A stretch of DNA of 64,000 bases from Polyodon spathula (GCF_017654505.1 NC_054565.1:5821270-5885269); one strand, 5' to 3'. Positions 1-13,232 are shown, counted from the first letter of the stretch. Notes: a model not told the origin generated them from the letters alone. Program-made: numbers and translations.

Positions 1-604
1 AATGTATCACTTATTTTTGTAGTTATGTATTGGATACCAACATTCCCAGCAATAATAACTACAGCAGAAGTTATATTGGTTCAAGAGCTTGGAGGCGCAC
101 TGCACATGGCTGAGACAGTTTGTCCCAAGTGCATCAGAATACCACATTGACTGTGGAGCATATAAATCTTGGTCTTACTCTAAGCTTCACTAATTTGTTA
201 TACATTGATCTATTTTGGGTTGCAAACAGATGCCACTGAAAGCAAACCATTAATTTCACCAAATATGAGAGCAATTAAAAATAATTTGAAGTTAATGCCT
301 GACATAAGGCCCAGATTGCTGTCCTTAGCAAATGGCAGTAACATCTTTCTTTTGCATTTACAAATTATACAGAGGGTTTTGCTCTAAACCAGTGAAATGT
401 ATTTTTCCACCAAAATGATTATTTTTTTGGCCTTTTTACCCCTTGATGGCATCTTTTAATACAATGTGGGGAAAAAGAAATCAAAGCAGTTTGTAAATGA
501 CTTTCTTGCATGAAAGGGAGGAGTTGTTTTAATTGTTATGTAATTAAATGCATTTTCTATTGTGGTGCCTATATAGTTGAGTGCGTGTTTAAAGCCCAGC
601 AGAC

Positions 605-641
605 ACAAGGAAACATGGTTCCAGGTGCAATGTTTCCTTGT
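605..641. repeat. perfect 12-bp hairpin
   Basis: ACAAGGAAACAT (605-616) and its exact complement ATGTTTCCTTGT (630-641) are separated by 13 bases. A third related copy, ACAAGGACATGTTTTCC, follows at about 669-685. Confidence 0.6.
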
Positions 642-1126
642 CTATGGCTGTTTCTGTGTGTCCAGAAACAAGGACATGTTTTCCAGAGTAGACCTGGGTT
701 CTACTTTGAAAAACATTTTTAGGAAACATTTTGCCTTTGGCCAATCAGAAGAGACTCTGTGAGCGTAAAAGTTCATTGGTCATGTGACTTTGCACGATGG
801 TGACTTCTACAGATTTCGGCAGTCTGCGGATGCCTAAATTAGTGCAATGTTTATGTTGTAGTAATTTCTGTTTAGCCTAGCAGTAGTTAACATAATGTTA
901 TGTAACATTAAAAAGTGTAGTTTATTTTAAATATTTAATATGATACATTTAATTTGTGATGTATTTACCTGTCACACATTACTGAAACATTCATAATAAT
1001 TAGCATAGCAAAATAAGATAGTACTACTGGCCAGATGACAGGAGCATGCATTTATATTTATGTGAGCACTTCTCAAAGAACTTGCTCCAGATTAGTGTTA
1101 ATAACTATTTAATCCAAGACTTTATA

Positions 1127-1456
1127 TTAAGGTGCTGCTTATTAATGTTATTAATTATTTTATTTTATGTTTTATGAATCTATCATATATGTTTAATAAC
1201 TATGTTATAGAGTGTTAATAAAGCATTATAGATGGTTTATAACCATGCAATAGCCATATATGGAATTATGTTTAAACATCCCAAAGTACAATACGTGGCT
1301 AAAAACTGTCCCCTTTATAAAACTTTAATTGTGTCAATGGTTATTACATTGTTGTAAACCATATACAATGCTTTATAAACACTCTATAACATAGTTATTA
1401 AACATATATGATATATTTATAAAACATGCATACAACATTAATAAGCAGCACTTTAA
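1127..1456. mobile_element. fold-back MITE with TTAA flanks
   Basis: The left arm from 1,131 (GGTGCTGCTTATTAATG) and the right arm ending at 1,452 (CATTAATAAGCAGCACT) are inverted copies. The match continues inward about 110 bases, including ATCATATATGTTTAATAAC against its complement near 1,395-1,413. The loop is roughly 1,255-1,335. TTAA occurs immediately outside both ends (1,127-1,130 and 1,453-1,456), fitting a TTAA target-site duplication of the piggyBac type. There is no coding capacity, so it is non-autonomous. The superfamily is inferred only from the TTAA. Confidence 0.75.
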
Positions 1457-2974
1457 CATAATGTGTTACCCTGTTTAACAGAAACACTGGGAATTTAAGG
1501 CGATTAAGTGAAATAAAGTTTTGAAAAACTTTAGGCAGCTTCTAATGAGTTTGGTTAATAAAACCTGTCTTTTTCTTTTGAACCAGCCACACCGTCTACA
1601 AAGTGTTAATGCAATTATAAGTGCTGCACCACTCAGTGCAATTCGGCTTCCATTGATCTTGAAGTGTGCGGCAGGAATGACCACGTGCTGTTTGAAAAAG
1701 TTAACTGATAATGTTTGCTTGACAATTTTTGAAGAAACATGTTTCCTCATGTATGCTGGGCTTAATCACTTTAGATCACAGGGCAGGAATATCTGTGTAA
1801 TTACGTTGTAATAACCCTGTAATTACCAATGACTGCTGCTCTTATTGTGGTAACTACTGTGCAATAAGCTTAAAGATGGAGCACAGTGAAAAGCATGCTT
1901 TAAGGGGGTCTTCATCTAAGACTTCAAATTTAAAACAAGGTACTACAGTGTATACCGGTATTTTTCAATTGGATTTCCTGAAATCACAACACGACACAGC
2001 CAGCAGATTAAACATTTTGAATGAATCCTTTAAATCTCACAAAGGTACAAATATTTGTTTAAAACATGCCAGTGTACATAAGACATTATTTACAGGTCGT
2101 CTCTGAAACTTTAAACAGCGTGGAGCTACAGTGATTGCTCTGGAGTCTGTGTTCATCAACAGACTGCAGCAGAAATACAAAACTGTTTGAAACCAAAACC
2201 TAGAGTGTTAGGGGTACTTGAGGACAAAAACCCACTGTACGATTGTGATTTTATTGTGGGTTAAAACCTTAATAGTTTTACGGGGAAATCAGTAAAGCAG
2301 TTAGTTTTATAGTATGTTGTGCGTTAACATTTTATGATTTTAGCAAAATCTAGACTCACGAACATTTCAGACAAAACGGAGCCACAGAAAAATGATTCAC
2401 AGAAATGCTAAATACTGTGTTTCCATCAAACGCTTGCTGCTTATAAACATTCATTTGTCTTTAGAAGTCCAGGAGCTGAAGTAAATCAACAGTTGCATTA
2501 GAGAAAAATAAAGCTAATTGTTGTGGTTGTTTACTGTAAGGTCGTCACGCCATTACTGAACTAGTGTTTCACAATTAGCACTACTCTACCAGCCTTATTA
2601 CAATGTCATAGGATTTTAGCTACAGATGGCTTGCAGGTATATATTTTTCTCATGAAGGATTAAATACAGAAGAAACACTGATGCATGCTGGATAACTTAA
2701 TTTATTTAAGGGATCTCAACCTAGCGGTCAGTCTGCACTGCCCCCATAGCGCTGGACAGTCAAGTACAACCAGACTTCCTGTCAGAAAGGTGACATTAAC
2801 TCATTAAAGGTCTTAAAATCCCCTTTACTCCCCTGATTATCATATCCATTGCTGATCTTATCATTGTGCATTTCCCTATCTTTGAAAAGTCTCTAAAGAT
2901 ACACCACACACACACACTCAACTACTTAAAGCCATTTTGCCTGCTTCTCCTGCTCTTCCCAGCAGCTAGCTCCT

Positions 2975-3085
2975 GGAGATTGTATGGCTGCGGTAAGGAC
3001 TGTGGCAAGGGGGCTTAAATCTGACTGACCCCTGATCTCGAGGTCAGGTTTGAATCCCTGACCCGGGGCTGTTAGCTTAGCGTTC
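2975..3085 (+). repeat. tRNA-like SINE remnant
   Basis: It contains a good polymerase III B-box, GGTTTGAATCC (3,047-3,057), inside a T-arm-like hairpin (TCAGG, loop, CCTGA). Upstream GCGGTAAGGACTGTGGCA and a variable region could be the tRNA 5' part, but the A-box is poor. It is not a functional tRNA: the acceptor stem cannot be built. Confidence 0.4.
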
Positions 3086-3355
3086 CATGTCATTTTCCAT
3101 GCAAAAGCACTGATTCACACTTATTGACTTCTGGTGGCTAAATGTGCCTTTAAGCTCTTATGGATAATGTGTCTAGGCAGCATCTGTTTGCAAGAATTTT
3201 AAAACTAATTCTGCAGAGCTTATTTCTATATGTATATTTCTATTTCTCACCATGGGTATTGTGTAGGTCTTTGTTTTGGTATTATGGAATATAAGTACAG
3301 TTTGCCCAGCGCTTTTAAAATCTTAGTAAAGATAACTCCTTGCCAAAATCTTTTT

Positions 3356-3660
3356 GCGTTACATATCGTAACGTTCACTGTGTTGTACTGTCGCTCTGGC
3401 TTGCTGTGCTGTGATTGGCTGTTCTGATTGGGTAGAGTCGAGGGTAGGGCCAATGCCATGTGTGGGGTTCCGCGCCCTCATTTGTATATCAGGAGGCAGG
3501 TCCGAGGGAATAAAAAGGGTCTGTGCTGGCCAGTTTCGGTAATTTGTTCCTGGAAGCAGTGTTGCTGTCAGAGCTATGCACTCTGAACCTGCTTGCAAGA
3601 GCAGCATCTACGCTGTTTTTCTTCTGCTTTGCCGACATGTTACGTTATGTTAACAAAATA
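3356..3660 (+). promoter_or_regulatory. promoter-like block, possible solo LTR
   Basis: Three CCAAT-type boxes (ATTGG at 3,414-3,418 and 3,427-3,431; CCAAT at 3,450-3,454) precede a TATA-like AATAAAAAG (3,509-3,517) by 50-100 bases. The composition is more GC-rich than its flanks. Related strings occur at the edges (CGTTACATATCGTAACG near 3,357; TGTTACGTTATGTTAACA near 3,638). The order fits a retrotransposon LTR with U3, R and U5 but no clean duplication was found. It sits inside the RUNX3 intron. It could also be an independent promoter. Confidence 0.35.
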
Positions 3661-3960
3661 TATGCCATGTAGATGCTTGAGACAATTAAACAAACGATCG
3701 TCGTTAAAAGCCAAGTCATCTAAGATATATGTGGAAAAAAAACCAAACTAAAATATACGTTTTTTCATTGCTATGGGTCATTGCGCTTCAAGAAGTTCAT
3801 TTCTAAGAAAAGTCCCAGATATTATGTACACTCTTACACAAGCCTAAGCCTAACATCTGTTCTCATTACAACTTTTTTTATTTTCTTCAAAGTGCTTGTT
3901 CTTATAACCGGATGATCTTGTTAACCAGGAATACGTGTTCTCACGGTCAACTGCGTATGA

Positions 3961-3983
3961 CCCCCCCCCCCCCCCCCCCCCCC
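3961..3983. repeat. poly-C tract
   Basis: A run of 23 C. Length is prone to sequencing error. Confidence 0.9.
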
Positions 3984-4547
3984 ACATTGCTACCACCTCC
4001 ACATAATAGCCACAAACAATTCAAAGACACTCTGCTGATCCACCAGCCCACGCATTGCACATCATGTTATTCAGGCTAGCTCAGTGTCTGTCTGACCAGC
4101 AGATGCAGAAGCAACACACAGAATAACCAGACAGATTTCTGATATACACAAACACATGCAGCAATGCTCATCACCTAGCAGCAGAAAGCAAGGCGTGAGA
4201 GAATATACTTAACAATACGGAGCATCATGGTACGGGTGGGAAATGTATTGTTATTATTGTTCAGATACACACTGTTGATGTTTTTAAGCACCCCTCTGGC
4301 CTCTATAGTGCTCTTAGAATCATGTCTGATCTACAGCTGGTACAGCAGAGTGTAACTCTTAACCTGCTCCCCCTGCAACACTCATTCCTAGTGGAACTTA
4401 CTTAAAAAAAGCTGGAAGATCCATACATTGTAATGGGATTGGCTTTTAATGTGTGTTAGTGCTAGTATTTTAACTGCACACTCTAAATGGTTAACTGTTT
4501 TCCATTGGTCGATATGCCTCACATTCTCATCTTTTAAAAATAGTGTA

Positions 4548-4735
<188 letters not shown>

Positions 4736-4982
4736 TGAAAACATTTAAAATCACAGTATGAAGTGACTATCTGACTCTGCAGATTATTTTTGTGTGTATT
4801 AGCCTTTTAGCTTTTTCTACGTCACCAGCTAATAAGCTTGTGACTGCAGGAGGTTTAGACTTCATTCTCATTTCTTGCTTTACACCTATCATTGAACAGG
4901 TGCTTTACAGTGTCTAAAATACAAACCAAACACAGAAACATTATTTCACAATTCTGCCAGTTCACATTTGCTGAAATATCCT

Positions 4983-5056
4983 TACAACAGAGAACTTTTT
5001 CTGTTACAACAGAGAACAATTTCAACAGAGAACAATTTCAACAGAGAACAATTTCA
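4983..5056. repeat. 16-bp minisatellite, about four units
   Basis: The unit CAACAGAGAACAATTT is repeated. The first unit is variant (AGAACTTTTTCTGTTA between copies) and the last three are nearly exact. Confidence 0.85.
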
Positions 5057-5306
5057 TAACAGCCAACACATCCTGGCTGGTTCAGCCATGTATTGAAAAC
5101 ACAAGGCCACACTTTCAAAGTAGAGTAATGAAACTCTTTATTAAATTAGACCCCTGCTTGTATTTTTTTTATGTAGCCAACTTACTAATATAAGCACTTT
5201 TTGTGTCAGTCCATTCCAAAAGAAACCAGAAATGTCACCGTGTTCCAGGGGGGGGGGGAGGTGGACGGCTGTATGTAGACCCCTAATGAGGCTAGTTGTC
5301 GTAAGT

Positions 5307-5326
5307 TTTTTTTTTTTTTTTTTTTT
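5307..5326. repeat. poly-T tract
   Basis: About 20 T. A short G run at about 5,249-5,258 lies just upstream. Confidence 0.85.
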
Positions 5327-5515
5327 AACAGAGACTGCAAGTCTGAATTTGAATAATAAACAGATACAAAACTTCCCTGCTGCCACTGTGGTCCATTTAT
5401 TGAAACGTTTGTGATATTTCCCATTTTACCGAATGGTTAAAATTACTCAGGCATCCGAGACTGTGGGTTATTGATTTACCCTTGTAAAAATGTATCATTA
5501 TTTTCCCACTCTTAT

Positions 5516-5612
5516 GCAATGCAATTACTTTGCTTTACCAATTACAATGCTTTACCATACTTATCTTTCATTAAACATACTCTCACTATGCTTTCCTATG
5601 GAATGCTATGCT
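5516..5612. repeat. CTTTACCATA-type AT-rich repeat
   Basis: Phrases such as TTTGCTTTACCAATTACAAT, GCTTTACCATACTTA and ACTATGCTTTCCTATGGAA recur in similar order at about 10,940-11,085 and, more weakly, at about 25,510-25,612. This suggests three old copies of one repeat. Boundaries are approximate. Confidence 0.4.
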
Positions 5613-5687
5613 TTCATAAAGACCAAGTATAAAAAAAAACCAGAAGATTTCATAACTCAAAAACCATTTCACTTATTCCTACATAGC

Positions 5688-5737
<50 letters not shown>

Positions 5738-5738
5738 T
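5688..5738. repeat. ATA microsatellite
   Basis: About 16 uninterrupted ATA/AAT units. Confidence 0.95.
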
Positions 5739-6099
5739 ACAGCTTTAGCATAGTCATTTCTCAGTCGCATTCCCTCTTTTTTGTCTGTGGTAATTACATG
5801 TTCCAAAAATACATTTTGCTCTTATTCTGCATTAAGCAGAACAACATGTTTTAAATCAAGCAGCAATGTTCCATTCGGAACCCTAAATTTAGAATATTAT
5901 CAGAGCGCTTTACATAGTCGCTCTGATGTCAGTATGCACTAAAATAGAGGGGGATAACCAGCTCTGCTGTCTTGTCAAGTCTAACCGATGTATTTTCATT
6001 AAGCATCTTCAGCTGGTGGGTTTGAAAGTCCTTTACCTGAGTAATCGTGGGGAGGATCTTAAAGTCAAACAACTAATTAAATAACCTCTGACTCAACGT

Positions 6100-6225
6100 G
6101 TGGTTGGTTTGAGGCCCAAGTGATTTGCTCAGTGACAAAAAGGTAATCCAAAGGTCATGCAAGGATCATAGACTTAAACCTCCTGACTCTTGGTCCTTGT
6201 TTTTGACCACTACACTGCCCCGTCG
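6100..6225 (+). repeat. degenerate SINE remnant
   Basis: It contains AAGTGATTTGCTCAGTGACA, then a segment with ACTTAAACCTCCTGACTCTTGG and TTTTTGACCACTACACTGCCC. This order (an AAGTGACTTGCTCAGGGTCACA-type phrase followed by a reversed tRNA-like segment with a CCACTACACTG end) is typical of fish SINE copies. It is heavily decayed. Confidence 0.5.
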
Positions 6226-6679
6226 TTATTTACAACATGTGCTGATTTGTGACATTGTCTTTTGTGGCAGAGCATGTGCCTGTTGAGAAAAGCACATGTT
6301 GAGATCAGGCATGACGTTTAGGATTTTATTAGTCCCTGCTCCGATACAGGATTCTCCCATAGGGTCTTGCTTGAATACTGACAATAGCTGAGTGCTCAAT
6401 CGCACAAGCAATGCTCAACAGAAAGCCTTTGACAAGGAAACAAAGCCTTTTCCTGTGCTTATCTGTCAGCAGCTATGCATGTTAGTATGTGTTATGTACA
6501 CATACATTTGAAAGCATTTGCCAGTACGACTTTGTAAAAAATATGTTATGTTTAGATGTGCCAATGCTGAGTGTTGTTTCCCTGAACCTTAAGTGAACAG
6601 AACCAGAGAACTGTTCTTCTTATGATAAAAAAAAAAAACAGTAATTATAAGAATTTCAAATTGCTTGAAAAAATTGGCT

Positions 6680-6760
6680 GGTGCATTTGGGGAGCTGTAG
6701 TTTTACTGAACGATGTTTTCCTGTCATTGGACTACAACTCCCACAGTTCCCTTGAATAGC
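6680..6760. repeat. inverted repeat with a ZNF143-like motif
   Basis: The left arm GGGGAGCTGTAGTTTTA and right arm GGACTACAACTCCCACAG are imperfect inverted copies about 35 bases apart. The right arm contains ACTACAACTCCCA, which matches the known ZNF143/THAP11 (SBS) motif ACTACAAYTCCC. It is either a small MITE remnant or a paired factor site. Confidence 0.5.
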
Positions 6761-9700
6761 AATTTCTTGGGCTTAATAACATTGCCGTGGAGGCTGACTG
6801 ACACACTGACACATTGCCGTCCACATGCCCCAATGGAAATAAAATCCATAGCCTAGAACCAGTCTTGTGCTAAAGTTAAATTGCATGTGAATCGAGTATT
6901 AGGAAGCCACTTCTTACTTCTGCCAATAACCACAGGGCCATTAAATATTTAAACCACATTTAAACTAGGAGACAATGGTCTATTGTATTTGTGAGGCTGT
7001 CCTTCAGACTCAAACGAAGCTTTACACAATTATATACTGAGAAAAAGAAAAAGCTTGGAAAACTGGCAATTGTTTTCCAGTTTTAATTTGTTGCAGAGTC
7101 CTATCAAAAATAGGAAACAAGGCGGCTTGCCCTTACGCAGTTCAATATTGCTCTGACTTTTATGTGGTTGGGCGTGGAATGCTGTTGTTCATTCTTGCTT
7201 ACAACAAAAGCCACATGTTTTTAAAAACATTGCGCTCCAGAGAGAACAATCAAATATGCTATGTATGTGTGCTATGATTTACAAAGGCCTCCGTCAGTCC
7301 ACAGGGAGTTTACAAACTTGTGGGGCTGTATTTCTATTTATTTATTTGCTTTCGGAGGTCTCATAAATATTTGCTTTTCACATGCCTAAATCCTCCAAGA
7401 AGCGGTCTGATTTTACAGGACTTTATTTTTGGTATAAATGTTCAATAGTTTCTGTTTAATGTGTTCTAAACCCAGGAAAAGGTTAAGGTGCCTTGTTTAA
7501 AATACTTCATTTCCACATGAGAGTGGAGAAACTGTGGACCAAGACTGGTGGTCCAATTAATCTAACACAGCTACCTTTTCATATTGCTGTTTAACTGAGT
7601 TTTGTTCTGAATCATACTGAAAGTTTGTAATAATCTTGTGATTCATTTCTGTGTGTAAATAACCCACTGCTTCCCATTCATAGTAGGAAGTGTTAACCAA
7701 TGCAGGTGTTGTACAGCCATGTGACCAGTACAAGAGTTTTCATGCTATCTCAAACTTTGTTGTTTTCCATGCGGTGGCACTTAACAAATCATGAAAGCCA
7801 TTGCAGTTCATCAGATCCTTAAGCTATAGGTCCAAAAATATAAAGATATTGACGGACAAAAAGAGCCTTAAAGTCTAAGATATAAGAGTAGAAAGAGGTG
7901 TCTGTCTGAATTTGTATGGGTCCTTTTTACCTAAAAAATGTGTCATTGAAGACAATGGGGTCTATAGAATTTATATAAACAGCGGCAGATCTAAGCACAG
8001 CTAGTAAAAGATATGTATATACTTCTGCCTATATCTACTTTGATACTTAATCGAAGAGTGTGTGTATGTAACCAAGAGCAAACCCTCATAAACTGAATAT
8101 GGAACTTCAGGTATGCTTCGCTGACTTATTAAATCTTTCAAATACTGTATACATCCAGTTTGCAATTTGTAATAATGACCACAGGCACACCTCTTTTTCA
8201 CCAGAGATTAACATAACCTACTCGGTCCTGAGACCAGGTTTGTTAAGAGAAAACGTAACTTGGCCGTGAAACGTGTTATTTACATGAGACCACAAAAACA
8301 TAGAAAATATGATCTGGAACATTGCTGCCTTAAATATTGAATGTTTAGTATTTTAAATGTCAAATTTCAATTAAAAAATGTTCGGTATACAGAACAAAAG
8401 GGCAACCCATATTCTGAGTCTTATGGTGAATTGCAGACCAAGCTGAGCCAGCTGCAAACTAATCTGGTAGCAATCTGGCGCATATTGCAAAGGAGCAATC
8501 ACACAGGGGCAGAGAAAATAGCAAGCAGAGATTAGTTACACTGAACTCCAGTTCAAAGCTGCACACAGAAATGAGTGTCGCTTCTTTGATCTTTATTTTC
8601 TCACACATGATCTGCAACCGAAAAGTCATTTCAAGGGAAACCTTAAGCGTTCCTTAAGCTTCACAAACATTTTGAAAAACAATTTTGAAAAATATAGATA
8701 GTGGAGGTTATCAGTCTTTGAAATAACCTTTTTTTTTGTAGCCAGGTCATCATGAAGCCAGGTGCCTCTCTGTGTGCAAAAGAAGGGAGTGAGTAGGAGG
8801 GAGTTAGGAGAAACCAAAGAAGCACTTCTCTGTTAGATCACATACTATACAAATAATGTGAATTAAAGGGAACTGAATAATTGAGGGACGTGGTTTAACT
8901 CCCTTCCTCGAATGACAGCCTTAATTTATAAGCAGAGCTCAGTACAGCATGCAACGTGCTGGTTTATCTATAAAATACACCACATGGGTTTGTGTAAAAC
9001 CATTAGAAGTGAACTATTGGAACCATTAGAACCATTTGTGGACTGACAAGCTCATTACAATAAATGATTCATTGTGCAGTTCTGATTTTTTAGACACTGC
9101 TTTCAAACTAAATGTATCAGTTACGTACCATTATAAAACAAGCTACAGCTAGCATCTCCTGGTGTGCTTTTTTTTAAGAAACCCCAAACTGCAGAAGCTT
9201 TGCAACATGCATGACTTTAACATTTTGCAAGCAATGAATTCATACTACACAAAGTACAGACACCCCTCTTTATAGAACCAAATCCTTTAACTGCAAACAA
9301 ATAAGTCAACTTTAACTGGAGGTATTTAGAGGGTTGAAAAAAGATAAAGAAGTATTTTGATTTGCAAATATTATATGCAAATATTACTGTCACATTTTGA
9401 TGACTTGAGTGTTAAGATGTTGTTTCCTTACTAGGCTTCTTAAAATGATTGTCTGCACAACTCATACTGGGGCCTATTGTAGCCACACGCCTGTAGAACA
9501 GCTGTGGTTTTTGCCCTGCAATCTTTTTTTGGTTCAGCAGTTTTAAAAAACAAGCCCAAGGAGGTAAACATGAAGGGAGGTGGTGAGAGTGAGAATGACA
9601 CATTGATTTTGCAGATGGTATGTGTGATTTGCCTGATTTGTACCTTTCTTTTCTCAGTGACCCACACACACCCACACCAGTACAATTAGAACAACTTTGT

Positions 9701-10929
9701 CACCATTTACCGAAACCTTTATTAAGATGCCCTGGATCATGAATTATTTGGGCATATTTCTGCTGAAATAATCTTACTGCCCTGCACTTGTACCAACGTC
9801 TGATCATAACATTGCTACAAAATGTTGCCTAAATAAAAGTCCTTCTTAAGAAGAATAAGGTTATATAACATTCTCTTTTCTTTTTTTGCTACAGTGTATA
9901 AGCTATTGAAAATAAATGGGATATAAAAAGCCGAGGAGTCTTGTAGGGCATTGTGCAGTGAGTCAATTTGAATGTCAATGTCCACCCCAGGAAGAGAGAT
10001 TTTAGGTGTGTAACCGATACACACAAAACTACAAAACAAAATAAAACTACTGCTGTTTGCTGTTTGTTGCAATAGAATTTCAGCACGCCCAGTGCTGTTA
10101 TTTGATATAGTTATTCAGAATGCCAAAACAACACTTCAAAACAGAACCGTTCACTTTGTTTTTCCATACACCATCGAAATCCCAGATGGACACATTTACA
10201 GCCATCTACAACATCCTGAATAGTCCTAAAAAAACAACACAAGTAATAAATACATTAACACTGAAAAGCCCTTATTATATGGAATGCGATAAAGAACAAC
10301 GTTCTTTCATAACGCTGCACTGTGAGCTATCACTTTAATAGAGGTTTATTTACCAGTTCCTTGTAAGGGATTCTGTGGCCATGCAGAGGATGTCTGTCTG
10401 GTGCAGTCAGCTATTTGTCTGTGTAAAGCTAGACTACAGCCCTCAGACCAGACACTGAACAAACAGCCAGGGCAGATAGCCTCTTTGATGCCTGCTGAGA
10501 AATAGAGAACTGGTCGGAATGACCACAGTGGAGGCCAGCCTGAGGAACGTCACAAGCTCAGATATTTCAGCTCTGCCCTGATACTGTAACTGTCTGTCTT
10601 GAAAACCCTTTCCCATGCATCTCTTTTATGTATCATGCTTTAGCTGGGCTGCATCATACTTTAAAGGCTTTTATCACTACATTAAACTTTACTTTAATAA
10701 AACCAATCCTGGAACAAGGTGTAAGGTCATGTTTCATATGCATGCTCAGTAGCTGTGCAGGTACAAAGATTACATATAGAAAGAAGATGGTTGCCCACAG
10801 TGCAGTAATAAACAGATATACTGTACTGCATCCTTTTGCATCGTTTTTTAACATCTAGCCTGCATCTCTGTCAAACGTATAGGTAATTTATGAGTCATAC
10901 TGTCTGTGTCTATCCATCTGCTTTATGAA

Positions 10930-11085
10930 AGTTTACTGCAGTACATTTGCTCAGTAATTTTGCAGCTTTACCTAGGGTTATACAATGCATTTACTATAGT
11001 TTACCTTGATTTTTAATTAGCTTTACCATACTACTATGGGCTGTACAATGCTTTCACTATGCTTTATAACACTGTTCTATGGAAA
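10930..11085. repeat. CTTTACCATA-type AT-rich repeat
   Basis: Contains AGCTTTACCATACTACTATG, TACAATGCTTTCACTATGC and ACTGTTCTATGGAAAAC, parallel to the copy at 5,516. It may be a remnant of a MITE. Confidence 0.4.
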
Positions 11086-11358
11086 ACTTTTATAACGGAT
11101 AGACTGAATAAATCATTGATCTACAATAAGGCAAGCCCAATGGAAAATGCTTGGTTTCATGCCTGTTAAAGGATTTTCAATCCATTACCTCTTATTAGCA
11201 CTAGGAATATAATCACTGTTGACCTTACACTTCTCCCCCCTTCGTGCATTGCTTAGGATCAGTATGGTTCAACCACTGCTCATAACTACAAGAGGAACTG
11301 CACATTGCACAGATAATTTCTCGTCCCTACGGAACCTGATGTCTGGTTTTGTCCCGTG

Positions 11359-11361
<3 letters not shown>

Positions 11362-11395
<34 letters not shown>
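11362..11395. repeat. TG microsatellite
   Basis: About 17 TG units within the RUNX3 intron. Confidence 0.95.
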
Positions 11396-11396
<1 letters not shown>

Positions 11397-13184
11397 GGAG
11401 TGGGACTGCTTAAGGGAAGGCAAATAAGGGGTTGCAGCATTAGAGTGAGGATTATCTTTATTGTATAAGTTACAGTTCTACCTTTGCTGTTCACTTGAAC
11501 AAAGGGCTGCTGCCTGGGCGCAAGGACTGCCCCAGAATTATACACCCAGGATCGGGGAGAGTGAAGTGAATCAGCCCTGTATCTCTACAAATAAGCTTTC
11601 ACACGTAGACCTATATTAGAGTGCTCCATCATAATCTCTTCATTCAATTGTTCATGACCAAGTTCAGTTGCTATTTTTAGTGGTGCATTTTTTAGTTAAC
11701 TTTTAATAAAATTGAGCAGATGAAGCCTGGAAATGCAAATAGTTCTGTGGAACTCTGGCAGACCGCAGGCTGGGGAGTGGGGTGGGGTTTACTGAAATGT
11801 GTCTTTTAAACTTACCCACTAACCATCTGTCGAGGTTTTTCCCCCTTCAAGAGATGGCAGCTCTACTCTGAATGCCTCCATGCGTTACTGTCTCATAAAA
11901 GCACGCTTGATATAGCACATGGGGCTGTGCTTATAGACCTCTAGCATGTGGGTATTAAAAAGCAAAGGTCTGCATTGCATTTAAAGACACGCTGTTGATT
12001 TAGCCAGCAGGCAGGGTTTGAACTTGCAACTACAAAACCGTTATGGTACACAACGTAAAGTTGCATCAGTGAAAATGAAACTAAAGCAACAGAAAAGACA
12101 AACAAGTGAGGAGAATACTGCCATTTATAGCTCCAAGCCTTATTATTAATTCAGATATTTAATGGGCAAATAAGATAAGAGTGCAGGGATGTGTTATTAT
12201 GTATCACGCCTTACTTTTTTCTACAGAAAGGCGTTGCTCTTAAAAGTTTATTTTAGGACAGTGTGTTAACACCCTCTTTACTGCATGTTTGCTTATTAGG
12301 TATTGTGATTGGGACAGGAACGTGTTTCTTCCACATTGAGATACACACGTTACCTTCTGATTCCAGATCAATACCAACATGCTTCAGAACCTTCAGAGTC
12401 ACACACATAAAAACAAGCCAGTGATATTAACCCACATTACAGATGAGTTCAGTGCGTAAGACTAGTAAAAGTGATACTGTGTGTTGATGGTAGTCTTTGA
12501 ACATTATTATTTTCTGTTGTTGTTAAATAAAGAGCAATTTCCAAAGTCATAACAACACAGTAAAAGCATTATTCTCAATTAACTTTTATGAAAACTACAC
12601 CTTAAAAACCATTAGAAGTATTTTTTTATGTATTTTTTTTTTGATGTGACTTTACAGGCCCTCGTTTTCATTTTTTTAAAGCAGTCTTTCTTAAGTCCGT
12701 TCCTAAATGGTGTAATCTGGTGTTTTATGTGTAAACATGTTAATAACTGGAGTATAGATATACCAGCTGGCCGCCTCTGTGTGTATTTTGAGAACTATCG
12801 AGTATTGGTAATAGTAATTGTAAAGACAGAGTTAAAAATATATATATTATAGTAAAACCTTTCATCCATGAAATATTGAGAATACCCCCCAAAAAATAGT
12901 TTCGGACACATAATAAATATATTTTTAATTGAAAATGTGTTCAGTTTTTTTCTATTGCTTTTCTTTATAGGGGAAACAAATTGCATCCTTCTGAGGTCAT
13001 CATGCATTTGTGTCTTTCATATGCTTTCCTTCCTTCTGAAACTCAAATTACTAAGATATTACACAAGACTGTTGTGTTTGTTCCATTCTATAACTTCAGC
13101 CAATCACAAATTCTGGTGACACCTGATGAGTGCATTTTTCCTTATCACAGTTTATACAAGACTATGGAAGAATTTGATGTAATC

Positions 13185-13231
<47 letters not shown>
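13185..13231. repeat. ATT microsatellite
   Basis: About 15 ATT units directly before the fish SINE-tail motif. Microsatellites often seed at SINE ends. Confidence 0.95.

Positions 13232-13232
<1 letters not shown>

Noticed and set aside
3000..3070. candidate tRNA gene
   Set aside because: The B-box and T-arm are good but no acceptor stem, D-arm or anticodon arm can be drawn; called a SINE remnant.
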